A stretch of 64,000 nucleotides of DNA, from assembly GCF_049747295.1 (NCBI RefSeq), contig NZ_JBMHJM010000001.1, positions 1,364,001 to 1,428,000 of the forward strand. Reading direction: 5' to 3'. Positions 17,698 through 25,652 of this stretch are shown in pieces; the stretch's first letter is position 1, and each line of letters opens with the position of its first letter. Under the pieces are notes generated by a model. It ran no database searches. It was given only the letters and a program-made list of their open reading frames with translations, and had not been told where the DNA came from. The position numbers and the translations under genes were made by a program. Source of the stretch: Afipia sp049747295. GTDB lineage: Bacteria; Pseudomonadota; Alphaproteobacteria; Rhizobiales; Xanthobacteraceae.

Positions 17698-17871
17698 TTA
17701 CCCCTTGCGCTTGGGGTCCCCATCCTGTTTTGAAGGGGCGGGCTGGGTCACGCTGACGGGATCGGAAGCGGGGAATGTCTCTTCCAGACCTTCGTCCAGA
17801 GCCTCGTCCAGCTTGCGCTTCTTGGCATCCGCCTTTTTGCTGCCTTCTGGACCATGGTCGTGAGCGGCCAT
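17698..17871 (-). CDS. Small hydrophilic SDPV-motif protein (copy 2)
   Basis: A 57-residue protein from the ATG at 17869-17871 with a GGAGG site. It reads MAAHDHGPEGSKKADAKKRK, then LDEALDEGLEETFPASDPVSV and TQPAPSKQDGDPKRKG, closely matching copy 1 in the second half while the N-termini differ. Tandem duplication is evident. Divergent from the lactate dehydrogenase gene, with 96 bp between starts. Function unknown. Confidence 0.75.
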   Translation of the reverse strand: MAAHDHGPEGSKKADAKKRKLDEALDEGLEETFPASDPVSVTQPAPSKQDGDPKRKG

Positions 17872-17967
17872 GACATCCTCCATCCAACTGCCGACTGTTT
17901 GCGTGCGTCCCAACCATGATAGATGATTGCGGCAACAAAGAACGCAATGACCTGAGGAAGCGTGTCT

Positions 17968-19137
17968 ATGAAGAATATCACCTGCATCGAAGATCTGCGG
18001 CAAATCCACAAGCGCCGCGTGCCGAAGGCATTCTTCGATTATGCTGACCGGGGCTCCTATGCCGAAGAGACCCTTCGCGCCAATCGCTCCGACATGGAGC
18101 GGATCAAGTTTCGTCAGCGCATTCTGGTCGATGTCGCATCACGCTCATTGAACACCACCATTCTCGGCGAACCCGCCGCACTGCCGCTGATCCTCGCTCC
18201 GATCGGCTTGACCGGCATGCAGCACAGCGACGGCGAAATCCACGCCTGCCGTGCAGCGCATGCAGCGGGTATCCCCTACACGTTGTCGACGATGTCGATT
18301 TGCTCGATCGAGGACGTCGCATCGAGTGTCGACAAGCCGTTCTGGTTTCAGCTTTATGTCATGAAGGACCGCGGCTTCGTCAAAGCGTTGATCGAACGCG
18401 CGATCGCCGCCAAGTGCAGCGCGCTCGTCCTGACTGTCGATCTTCAGGTCATTGGCCAGCGCCACGCCGACATCAAGAACGGCATGACCGTGCCGCCGCA
18501 GTGGACGCTAAGCAAGTTCATCGACTTCGCTTCAAAACCTTCATGGGTCTCCGGCGTCCTGCGCGGCAAGCGCCGCACCTTCGGAAATCTCGTCGACGCC
18601 ATGAAAGGCAGCAACGTCAACGAGCTCTCGGTCTGGATCGCATCGCAGTTCGATCAATCGCTGAACTGGAAGGACGTCGAGTGGATCCGCAGCATCTGGC
18701 CCGGCAAGCTGATCATCAAGGGCATTCTCGACGTCGCTGATGCGAAGGAAGCCGTAAAGACCGGCGCGCAGGCAATGGTGGTGTCCAATCACGGCGGTCG
18801 TCAACTGGACGGCGCACCGTCGTCCATCTCCGTGCTGCCCGAGATTGTCCAGGAGGTCGGAGGACAAACGGAAATCTTGTTCGATGGCGGCATTCGCTCG
18901 GGCCAGGACGTGATGCGTGCGCTGGCACTTGGCGCGAAGTCCTGCATGATCGGCCGCGCGTATGTTCACGGCCTCGGCGCCGGCGGTCAGGATGGCGTTG
19001 CGACGGCGATCGACGTGATCAGCAAGGAATTAAGCACGACGATGGGTCTGTGCGGTGTCAACCGCATTGAAGACATCGACCGTCGCGTTTTGACTGACCA
19101 CCTGCAGACGAACGCCGTCAGCAGCCCGCGTAACTGA
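17968..19137 (+). CDS. lldD: FMN-dependent L-lactate dehydrogenase family protein
   Basis: A 389-residue alpha-hydroxy-acid dehydrogenase that oxidises L-lactate (or a close 2-hydroxy acid) and passes electrons to the respiratory chain. The FMN barrel begins IEDLRQIHKRRVPKAFFDYADRGS. Key sites are PLILAPIGLTGM, LVLTVDLQVIGQRHAD, the catalytic His/Arg motif VVSNHGGRQLDGAPS, and the phosphate-binding LFDGGIRSGQDVMRAL. The ATG at 17968 lies 9 nt behind GAGGA; a GTG at 17962 is an alternative. Specificity within the family (lactate, glycolate, mandelate) cannot be settled by eye. A strong terminator follows. Confidence 0.9.
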   Translation: MKNITCIEDLRQIHKRRVPKAFFDYADRGSYAEETLRANRSDMERIKFRQRILVDVASRSLNTTILGEPAALPLILAPIGLTGMQHSDGEIHACRAAHAAGIPYTLSTMSICSIEDVASSVDKPFWFQLYVMKDRGFVKALIERAIAAKCSALVLTVDLQVIGQRHADIKNGMTVPPQWTLSKFIDFASKPSWVSGVLRGKRRTFGNLVDAMKGSNVNELSVWIASQFDQSLNWKDVEWIRSIWPGKLIIKGILDVADAKEAVKTGAQAMVVSNHGGRQLDGAPSSISVLPEIVQEVGGQTEILFDGGIRSGQDVMRALALGAKSCMIGRAYVHGLGAGGQDGVATAIDVISKELSTTMGLCGVNRIEDIDRRVLTDHLQTNAVSSPRN

Positions 19138-19158
19138 GCGCGAGACCAGTCTCACTTA

Positions 19159-19195
19159 AAATCCCGCCACGTTGGCTCGTGGCGGGATTTTTTTT
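19159..19195 (+). terminator. Strong terminator of the lactate dehydrogenase gene
   Basis: Perfect 13-bp stem AAATCCCGCCACG with loop TTGGCT, followed by a run of eight T. The A-rich left flank means it can also act for the convergent minus-strand gene at 19233. Confidence 0.93.
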
Positions 19196-19232
19196 GGCAG
19201 CAAGCGGAGCTGCCCAGGAGCTGTCCATGTGG

Positions 19233-19859
19233 CTACATGGGCGGCGCGACACCGTCGCGACCAATGCTGAGGCGCGCAACTTCGAGCGATCCATCGGGCT
19301 TTTTGGTCGTGATTGCGAACACCGGGGTGCCAGGCTTGATGTCAGCGCGTGTCGCGGGGACGTAAGTGACGACCTGCGTTTCCGGCGTTACCGTCACTTT
19401 CTTCTCGCCGTTCTTATATTTCACGGTGAGCGTATGTCCGTCATTTCCGGCAACCGTTCTGCTGTCGACGGCACCGTTGGTCATGCTGCTGTTGGGCTTC
19501 AGATCCCAGGGCCGCGACCCTTCGCCGGTGCCGCGCATATCCTCCGGAAACACGTGGACTTCGACGGCCTTTTGCGTGCCATCAGAGCCCGGCACCGTGG
19601 TGACACCAATGTAAGATCCGACCTTGACGTCGGAGAGCGCCATCTTGGCAACACCGGCGACGCGCGCACTTGCCGGCATGTGCAGCGAGACCTCTGCACC
19701 ATCCCGCGATTTGATGTGAAGCGTTTCCCCATCCACGCTCTCAATCGTACCACGGACTCGTGACGTGGGAACTTGCTGGGCAACTGCATAGACAGATGAT
19801 GACAACACGAGCGCAGAGACAGCAACGGCTCGCAACGAAACAAGACGGTCGAACAGCAT
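19233..19859 (-). CDS. Exported protein of unknown function
   Basis: A 208-residue protein with a Sec signal peptide (hydrophobic AVAVSALVLSSSVYAVA, cleavage near AVAQQ). The mature part is rich in short beta segments, for example GTIESVDGETLHIKSRDGAEV, VKVGSYIGVTTVPG and TLTVKYKNGEKKVTVTPETQVVTY. This suggests an OB-like or DUF5666-style periplasmic beta-barrel. A conserved-looking GTGEGSRPWDLKP stands in the middle. I recognise it as conserved in relatives but know no function. Ends convergent with the lactate dehydrogenase gene. Confidence 0.72.
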   Translation of the reverse strand: MLFDRLVSLRAVAVSALVLSSSVYAVAQQVPTSRVRGTIESVDGETLHIKSRDGAEVSLHMPASARVAGVAKMALSDVKVGSYIGVTTVPGSDGTQKAVEVHVFPEDMRGTGEGSRPWDLKPNSSMTNGAVDSRTVAGNDGHTLTVKYKNGEKKVTVTPETQVVTYVPATRADIKPGTPVFAITTKKPDGSLEVARLSIGRDGVAPPM

Positions 19860-20019
19860 GAGTTTTTTCTCCAGGGAAGCCCCACTCTATTTACGCTTTG
19901 CGGGCGACATTATTTCGCCTTTCACGCATGTGTGACTGCATTCCAGTCACTGCTCGCTGGAGTCTTCAGCGACCCGCAACTTGCGGTAAATTCCGCTCGA
20001 CAATCAGGAGATTTCGCTG

Positions 20020-20262
20020 ATGCGCAGTATGGTTCTGCCGCTCGTTCTGTTCGCTTTCACTGCGTTCTCCGCTCCGGCATCTGCGCAAAGCAACAGGACG
20101 TTGAGCGGCGCCGCGATTGGTGCAGGCTCTGGCGCCATCATCGCGGGCCCGATCGGCGCAGTCGCCGGCGGTGTTATCGGTGCGGTGGTCGGCGGACCTA
20201 CGTTCAAGCGCGGTGGCCGCCACTGCTGGCGCGATCGGCACCGCGTGCGCCACTGCCGCTAA
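20020..20262 (+). CDS. Small exported glycine-zipper protein
   Basis: An 80-residue protein with signal peptide MRSMVLPLVLFAFTAFSAPASA, then a Gly/Ala-rich stretch (GAAIGAGSGAIIAGPIGAVAGG) with GxxxG spacing typical of glycine zippers, and a basic His/Arg tail (GGRHCWRDRHRVRHCR) with two cysteines. AGGAG sits eight bases before the ATG. Such proteins are usually envelope-associated. Its stop abuts the aroE stop on the other strand. Confidence 0.72.
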   Translation: MRSMVLPLVLFAFTAFSAPASAQSNRTLSGAAIGAGSGAIIAGPIGAVAGGVIGAVVGGPTFKRGGRHCWRDRHRVRHCR

Positions 20263-20265
20263 AAG

Positions 20266-21105
20266 CTACGTCCGTGCCAGGTCAGCTTCGACAAGCGCGC
20301 GCAATTCCGGAGTGACTTGCGGGCGCTTGCCGAACCAGAGCTCGAAGCCACGCACGGCCTGGTGGAGTAGCATGCCGAGACCATCCGCGGTCTTGAGGCC
20401 ATGCGCACGCGCGGCGCCAAGCAATTCGGTTTCAAGGGGGACGTAAACCAGATCCGCGACGGTTGCATTCGCCGGAAGCAAGGTGATGTCCACGTCGAGC
20501 GCCGGCTGTCCCTTCATGCCTAGGGATGTCGTGTTCACCAGAAGTCCCGCACGCGACAGCACGCTGTCGACCTGCTCCCACGCCAGCGGATGAACGGACG
20601 AGCCGAATTGGCTTGCGAGAGCGTCCGCACGCGATGCCGTACGATTGGCGAGATGGACACGCTTGATGCCGCGTTCGATCAGGCCGAAGATCACAGCGCG
20701 CGCCGATCCGCCCGCACCAAGCACCAGGACATCCTCGGCGGTATCCCAACCCGGTGCACTGGCATCGAGATTGCCGATAAAGCCCTCCACGTCGGTGTTG
20801 GTCGAGCGCAGCATGCCATCATCGAAATAGAGGGTGTTCGCAGCTCCCACCGCCTGCGCGCGCGCATCGGGCGAGGATAACGCCAACGCCTGCTCCTTGT
20901 GTGGAATGGTGACGTTGGCGCCGCTGTATCCGCGCGCCGCAAGAGTCTTGATGAAATCGGCGAAAGCCCCCGGCTCGACCGCTTCGATGCGGTAGTCGCC
21001 ATCGATCCCAAATGCTTTCAACCAAAACTTATGAATAAGCGGGGAACGCGAATGGGCGGCCGGCCATCCGATCAGGCACGCGGCAGGGGTAAGGCTCATC
21101 AGCAT
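20266..21105 (-). CDS. aroE: Shikimate dehydrogenase
   Basis: AroE reduces 3-dehydroshikimate to shikimate with NADPH in aromatic amino-acid synthesis. The 279-residue protein has the substrate motif IGWPAAHSRSPLIHKFW, the catalytic Lys in GANVTIPHKEQAL, AVGAANTLYF, an NADP-binding loop VLGAGGSARAVIFGL with NRT further on, and LVNTTSLGMKG. The ATG at 21103-21105 is used; a second ATG two codons in is possible. In many relatives aroE lies with maf and coaE, but these are absent here. Confidence 0.95.
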   Translation of the reverse strand: MLMSLTPAACLIGWPAAHSRSPLIHKFWLKAFGIDGDYRIEAVEPGAFADFIKTLAARGYSGANVTIPHKEQALALSSPDARAQAVGAANTLYFDDGMLRSTNTDVEGFIGNLDASAPGWDTAEDVLVLGAGGSARAVIFGLIERGIKRVHLANRTASRADALASQFGSSVHPLAWEQVDSVLSRAGLLVNTTSLGMKGQPALDVDITLLPANATVADLVYVPLETELLGAARAHGLKTADGLGMLLHQAVRGFELWFGKRPQVTPELRALVEADLART

Positions 21106-21178
21106 GGGCTCCGTGGCTGCCTGCTCAAATCACGCAACCGCAGATTCTGTCAATGCAGAGCATGGCCTGCGGAGGGCA

Positions 21179-21829
21179 TTAGACAGAATCTATTTCCTTG
21201 CGCGCCGTCAAAGCGACCGCTGCGCTCAGCGCGAACGCCGCCACGGCCCCAAACCAAATCGCATGCAGGTCATACAAACGGTAGGCGATGGCGCCGAGAA
21301 CCGAGCCGCTGACGAGCGCCGACCATTGCAGGAGATTTGGCAACCAACCAAAAGGCTCTCCACCCCGCAGCGCCAATGCCATCAGCTGACCGACCTTGAC
21401 GAGCGCCCCGGTAATATAAGTCAAGCCAATGCCGCCGGCACCGCCTGTGAAAAAGACCGCGTTTTCGAGGCCCATCGCAGACACGATCAGTGCAACGGTG
21501 ACCTGCGAATGGCCGAAACTGAACGCCGTGGCTGCCAGCGCCAACAGCACGCCTTCGGTCAAGAGCACCCAGGCTTGCCGGTGAGCTTTCAGGCCGAGCA
21601 CGATCAGGTTGCCGACCCCGGCACCAATGACGAACAGCAGTATCAGGCCCGCCGTTTCTGCCGCCTCATGCCAACGGCCTTCTTCGATAAAGACCCCCAG
21701 CCGCGTCGAGTTTCCGCTCATGAAGGAGACAAACAATCCCCCAAGATGAATGAAACCGATTGCGTCGACAAAGCCTGCCAGACAACTCAAGACACAGGCC
21801 AGCGCAATATCCCGTCGTGAATCCAGCAT
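21179..21829 (-). CDS. DUF1275 (YoaK-type) membrane protein
   Basis: A 216-residue inner-membrane protein of about six spans. The opening CVLSCLAGFVDAIGFIHLGGLFVSFMSGNSTRLG is the DUF1275 signature, and TGGAGGIGLTYITGALVKVG follows in the second half. From the ATG at 21827-21829 there is an AAGGA site; the frame reaches 21865 but the extra 12 residues lack support. Function unknown; family members are sometimes called YoaK and resemble small-molecule transporters. Lies between aroE and the EF-G-like gene on the same strand. Confidence 0.88.
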   Translation of the reverse strand: MLDSRRDIALACVLSCLAGFVDAIGFIHLGGLFVSFMSGNSTRLGVFIEEGRWHEAAETAGLILLFVIGAGVGNLIVLGLKAHRQAWVLLTEGVLLALAATAFSFGHSQVTVALIVSAMGLENAVFFTGGAGGIGLTYITGALVKVGQLMALALRGGEPFGWLPNLLQWSALVSGSVLGAIAYRLYDLHAIWFGAVAAFALSAAVALTARKEIDSV

Positions 21830-21946
21830 TCCAGATCCTTCCCCGCCACATGCCATTGTGAACAATACAGGCGAGTCGGGAAACCTTGATGCGCGGAACG
21901 GCGGGTGCGGCCTCGCTACGCGCAGCCGCGATAGCCAAAAAAAGAA

Positions 21947-21966
21947 AAACCCGCTCGCGCGGGTTT
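21947..21966 (-). terminator. Terminator of the EF-G-like gene
   Basis: 8-bp stem AAACCCGC with a 4-nt loop, 23 bp after the stop codon at 21990. On the minus strand it is followed by TTTCTTTTTTT. Confidence 0.85.
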
Positions 21967-21989
21967 CTCTGCTTGCCTCGAAACGCTTT

Positions 21990-24038
21990 CTACGCCGCCG
22001 CGCGATTAGCGGCGATGATCTGATCCGCCGCGCGGCCCGTCACCTCAGCCATATGATCGAATTGACGGGTAAAGCTGCCCGCTCCGGCGGTGGCCGATCG
22101 CAGCTCGACAATGAGATCGCCGATCTCCGACTCCGGCATCATGGCCCGAACCAGATCCCAACCCTGCCAGTCTTCCCGGGAATCAAAACCGAGAATTTGT
22201 CCCCGCCGCCCCGACAGAATTGAATTGATCCTGGCCGTGGCGTCGGACGGACAGACAACCTCGACGATATGGATCGGCTCCAGCAGCACTGGTGCGCAAT
22301 GCGGCAATGCTTCGCTGATTCCGACGCGCGCGGCCGTGCGAAACGCCTGATCGGACGAATCGACACTGTGATAGGAGCCATCCACCAATGTCACATCGAT
22401 GTCGATGACCGGGAAGCCTAACGGCCCTCGCCCCAAACCATCGCCGACGCCTTCCTCCACGGCTCCGATATAGTTTTTCGGGACTGCACCACCGACGATC
22501 TTCTCGTGGAACGCCGTCCCGCTGCCGCGCGGCAACGGTTTTACCTCGAGAACCACATCGCCGAACTGACCGTGACCGCCGGATTGTTTCTTGTGCCGGC
22601 CGCGCTGTGTGATGGTCTTGCGGATCGACTCCTGATAGCCGACCGGCGGCGCATGCTGCTTGATCGTCACGCCGAAACGATCCTGCAGACGCTCGACCGC
22701 CACCCGCAGATGCATCTCGCCCTGTCCCCACAACACCATCTGATGAGTCAGTGGATTGTGCACGATGCTGAGAGAAGGGTCTTCCTCGTTCAGCTTGGCC
22801 AGCGCCTGGCCAAGTTTGACATCATCCTTGCGCTCCTCTGCCGCCACTGCAGTGGCCAACACGGGCGGCTTGGGAGCAACACTCAACAACGCCTCTGGCG
22901 CGGTCTTGGCCGTTGTCAGAGTTTCCCCGGTCTTGACGGGATCCAGCTTGCCCAGCGCGACTGTATCACCAGTCACGGCGGACGAGCGCTTGGCATCACT
23001 GCCGCCATTCGGCGTCGATAGTCCCGAAATGCGCGCGACACCGCCTCCAGACGCCTGGACGGTATCGCCGTCGGCAATATGTCCACGCAGGATGCGCGCC
23101 AATGACAGCTTGCCGCCATGCTGCAGATGATTGGTTTTCATCACATAGGCGAGCGCGGTCTTGTCATCGGAGACACCGAGACGTTTTGCCGTAGCAGCAA
23201 CGCCGGGCGCCTCATGCCGCAATGCCTTTAGCAGCCGCAGAACGCCGTTTTCACGGGTCGCGCAGCCGAGCAGCACCGGACATATCTGCCCATCGCGAAG
23301 CTCTGCTGCTAAATCGTCAAACACCGCATCGCGTGGCGGCGGAATATCCTCAAGCAGTTGCTCAAGCAGCCGGTCATCATGATCGGCGAGCTTTTCCAGC
23401 ATCGTGAGCCGCGCTTCCTTCTCGCGGTCGAGATCGCCGCCTTCGAGCCCGATCACCTCAGACGGCATATGCTCGCGGTATACGAAGGCGCGCTCCAGCG
23501 CGAGATCGACAAAACCCGCAATGATATCGCCCTTCCAGATCGGAATCTGGCGCAGCACGAGCGGTGTGCGTGATGCCGGCTGCAGGATCGCCAGAGTTTC
23601 GCGGATGCGCTTGCTTGCCTTGTCGATCTTGTTCAGAAACAGGAAACGCGGGATGCGAAGGTCCTCGAGTTCACGCAGCACGATCTGCAGCTGCGGCAAC
23701 TTGCGCTCGTCCGCTTCGCAGACAACGACCGCGGCATCAACGGCAGGCAGTGCCGAGCGCATGTCCTGCAGGAACTCCACTGAACCGGGACAATCGATAA
23801 ACGTGAAGCTATCGCCCATGAACGTCGTCGTTGCAGCCGTCAGGCTGGTGCTCATGCGGTGACGGCGAGCCTCGGCCGATGCGTCACCGACGGAAGTACC
23901 TTGTTCCACCGTGCCTGTTTTGGGGATTGCCGCTGTGCGTGAGAGGATCGCTTCAAGAAGGGTCGTTTTGCCACTCTGGAATGGGCCCACCAGCGCAATG
24001 CACCGGGGACCACGGGGACTTCTCAGGTCTTGTCCCAT
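21990..24038 (-). CDS. EF-G-like translational GTPase, non-canonical
   Basis: A 682-residue protein with the EF-G domain order. G1 is GPFQSGKTT at residues 18-26, G3 is DCPGS at 82-86, and G4 is NKID at 136-139. Domain II follows, then domain III (ALAKLNEEDPSLSIVHNP, QMVLWGQGEMHLRV), domain IV (KKQSGGHGQFGDVVLEV, GVGDGLGRGPLGFPVIDIDVTL) and domain V (ARINSILSGRRGQILGFD). The catalytic His of the usual D-x-P-G-H motif is Ser86 here, and switch I is shortened. It therefore belongs to the EF-G-related group rather than the housekeeping fusA. Role is unclear, perhaps ribosome rescue or recycling. A canonical fusA should exist elsewhere. Confidence 0.88.
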   Translation of the reverse strand: MGQDLRSPRGPRCIALVGPFQSGKTTLLEAILSRTAAIPKTGTVEQGTSVGDASAEARRHRMSTSLTAATTTFMGDSFTFIDCPGSVEFLQDMRSALPAVDAAVVVCEADERKLPQLQIVLRELEDLRIPRFLFLNKIDKASKRIRETLAILQPASRTPLVLRQIPIWKGDIIAGFVDLALERAFVYREHMPSEVIGLEGGDLDREKEARLTMLEKLADHDDRLLEQLLEDIPPPRDAVFDDLAAELRDGQICPVLLGCATRENGVLRLLKALRHEAPGVAATAKRLGVSDDKTALAYVMKTNHLQHGGKLSLARILRGHIADGDTVQASGGGVARISGLSTPNGGSDAKRSSAVTGDTVALGKLDPVKTGETLTTAKTAPEALLSVAPKPPVLATAVAAEERKDDVKLGQALAKLNEEDPSLSIVHNPLTHQMVLWGQGEMHLRVAVERLQDRFGVTIKQHAPPVGYQESIRKTITQRGRHKKQSGGHGQFGDVVLEVKPLPRGSGTAFHEKIVGGAVPKNYIGAVEEGVGDGLGRGPLGFPVIDIDVTLVDGSYHSVDSSDQAFRTAARVGISEALPHCAPVLLEPIHIVEVVCPSDATARINSILSGRRGQILGFDSREDWQGWDLVRAMMPESEIGDLIVELRSATAGAGSFTRQFDHMAEVTGRAADQIIAANRAAA

Positions 24039-24341
24039 TGCCGTCTCCTGTTCTGGAGCTCGGCCCGCCTCGAACTAATCCCGACGAAGTAGGTTCCGGT
24101 TCGCCGGGAATGCCTTAACTTCAACTGTTGCGCGCATCCTACTCATACCGGTTCCCACTTTTGCAGAATGCGCTCATGCGGGTCGGCAGGGTGATCGTCT
24201 CAGGGCCATGCGACGAAGGCAAGCGGGAAAATATCCCGCCTTGCAACATGCGTAACTCAGTAAAAGTTGAGATTCCTGAACATCTCAAACAAAAGCCCGC
24301 CGAAAACGGCGGGCCTCTGAAGAGATATATCGGATAACGAT
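24039..24341. other. Intergenic region upstream of the EF-G-like gene
   Basis: 303 bp. It must hold the promoter of the minus-strand GTPase gene, and its right end contains the terminator at 24290-24314. I see no further gene or RNA. Confidence 0.5.
24290..24314 (-). terminator. Terminator of the first DUF992 gene
   Basis: 8-bp stem GCCCGCCG (24295-24302 with 24307-24314) and a 4-nt loop. On the minus strand it leads into TTTTGTTTG, 27 bp beyond the stop codon. Confidence 0.8.
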
Positions 24342-24830
24342 TTATCGTCCGATGCGGCCAGGACGCAATTCCAGACTCTGCACACCGCCGGCGACACTAA
24401 GGCCGGTCTGCCCCTGAACGCTCAGCGGCTGAAGCGCAAAAGAATTCTGCGAACCACCGATCATCGCGTTGGCGCCGAGACCGACGCCAACCGCAGCACT
24501 GGCAGCGACGCCGGCGTAGTTGCCCGACAGATCGCCCATGCCAAGTTGAACGGTGGGTGCAAAGACAGCCCAGGACAACACGGTCTGCTCAGTAATGCCG
24601 AGATCGATACCGATCTTGGTGATCTGCGCCGTATAGAGATCGTCCGGACGGCCTTGGGCTCTGAACACGCAACCAAGATTGGTGACTGAACCTACGACCA
24701 TCCCGATATTTGGACCACCGCGGCATTCCAGCACGCCGACCTGTGTGCGGCCCGACTGCGCGAAGGAAGAACCAATCGAAGCCGCGAGCACGGCTGTAGC
24801 AAGACCCAGTAAGGTTGGAAGGCGGCGCAT
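24342..24830 (-). CDS. DUF992 exported protein (copy 1)
   Basis: A 162-residue secreted protein from the ATG at 24828-24830. Signal peptide MRRLPTLLGLATAVLAASIGSSFA is followed by the DUF992 core: VGVLECRGGPNIGMVVGSV, LGCVFRAQGRPDDLYTAQITKIGIDLG, LSWAVFAPT and NSFALQPLSVQGQTGLSVAGGV. Two cysteines at the core may pair. Function unknown; the family is nearly confined to Rhizobiales and relatives. It is the downstream member of a tandem pair with the gene at 24992. Confidence 0.87.
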   Translation of the reverse strand: MRRLPTLLGLATAVLAASIGSSFAQSGRTQVGVLECRGGPNIGMVVGSVTNLGCVFRAQGRPDDLYTAQITKIGIDLGITEQTVLSWAVFAPTVQLGMGDLSGNYAGVAASAAVGVGLGANAMIGGSQNSFALQPLSVQGQTGLSVAGGVQSLELRPGRIGR

Positions 24831-24947
24831 GAGATGATCTCCGGCTAAATGCACGAACTGAACTAGCAATGAAAAAAGGCCCCACATCTAGTCACACCGC
24901 ATGGGATTGTTCAATCAACACCGCTCCACATGCTTGAAAATCCAATA

Positions 24948-24975
24948 AAAAAGGCCCGCTTCCGCGGGCCTTTTT
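24948..24975. terminator. Bidirectional terminator between the DUF992 genes
   Basis: Perfect 12-bp stem AAAAAGGCCCGC with loop TTCC; T-runs follow on both strands. It lies 17 bp past the stop of the DUF992 gene at 24992, so the two copies are probably separate transcripts. Confidence 0.9.
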
Positions 24976-24991
24976 GCATCACCGGTAAAAC

Positions 24992-25525
24992 TTAGTGGTG
25001 ATGATGATGGCGGCGATGATGCCGGGCATGACGGCGAGGCGCAATGTTCGCCGGCTCAAGGTTGAGGCCAACGATGCCGCCGGTAACGTTCACACCGGTC
25101 TGGCCCTGCAGGCTGAGAGGCTGCAGCGCGAAGGAATTTGCCGAGCCGCCGATCAGCAGGTTGCCGCCGCCGCCGACACCGAACGACACGTTGCCGCCAA
25201 CGCCACCATAGCTGCCGGCGAGGTCACCGCGGCCAACACGCTGGGTCGGTGCATGCACGGCCCAGGCGAGGCTGGTTTCGGCAGTCACACCGAGATCGAC
25301 ACCGAAGCGGGTCACGTGCGCGAGATAAGGCTCGGGACGACGGCCATTATTGGAGTTGAAGACGCACTCAAGGGTCTGCGCGGACGCGACGACCATACCG
25401 ACATTCTGACCGCCGTGGCATTCGAGAACACCGATCTGAACGCCGCCCTGCTGCTGGGCCTGTGCCGACGCAAAAGAGGCTACGAGCGCCGCAACGGCGG
25501 CGCCGACTACTTTAGAAAGACGCAT
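24992..25525 (-). CDS. DUF992 exported protein (copy 2) with His-rich tail
   Basis: A 177-residue paralogue of the gene at 24342. Signal peptide MRLSKVVGAAVAALVASFASAQA is followed by VQIGVLECHGGQNVGMVVASA, LECVFNSNNGRRPEPYLAHVTRFGVDLG and the shared NSFALQPLSLQGQTG. Unlike copy 1 it ends in a basic His-rich tail, RRHARHHRRHHHHH, which could bind metal ions such as Zn, Ni or Cu. The tail is encoded by GTG/ATG-type triplet repeats on the plus strand, so it may vary in length between strains. Function unknown. Confidence 0.87.
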   Translation of the reverse strand: MRLSKVVGAAVAALVASFASAQAQQQGGVQIGVLECHGGQNVGMVVASAQTLECVFNSNNGRRPEPYLAHVTRFGVDLGVTAETSLAWAVHAPTQRVGRGDLAGSYGGVGGNVSFGVGGGGNLLIGGSANSFALQPLSLQGQTGVNVTGGIVGLNLEPANIAPRRHARHHRRHHHHH

Positions 25526-25652
25526 GGGATTAAACTCCGGGTAGTGTTTTCATTGACGGCCGGACAAAAGGGAAGCCCCGTGTCCAAAACATGGCGCTTT
25601 TCCTTAATTTCTCTCGACCTTGGACTTTTTTCAGTCAGTGTTGCGGCGAAGC

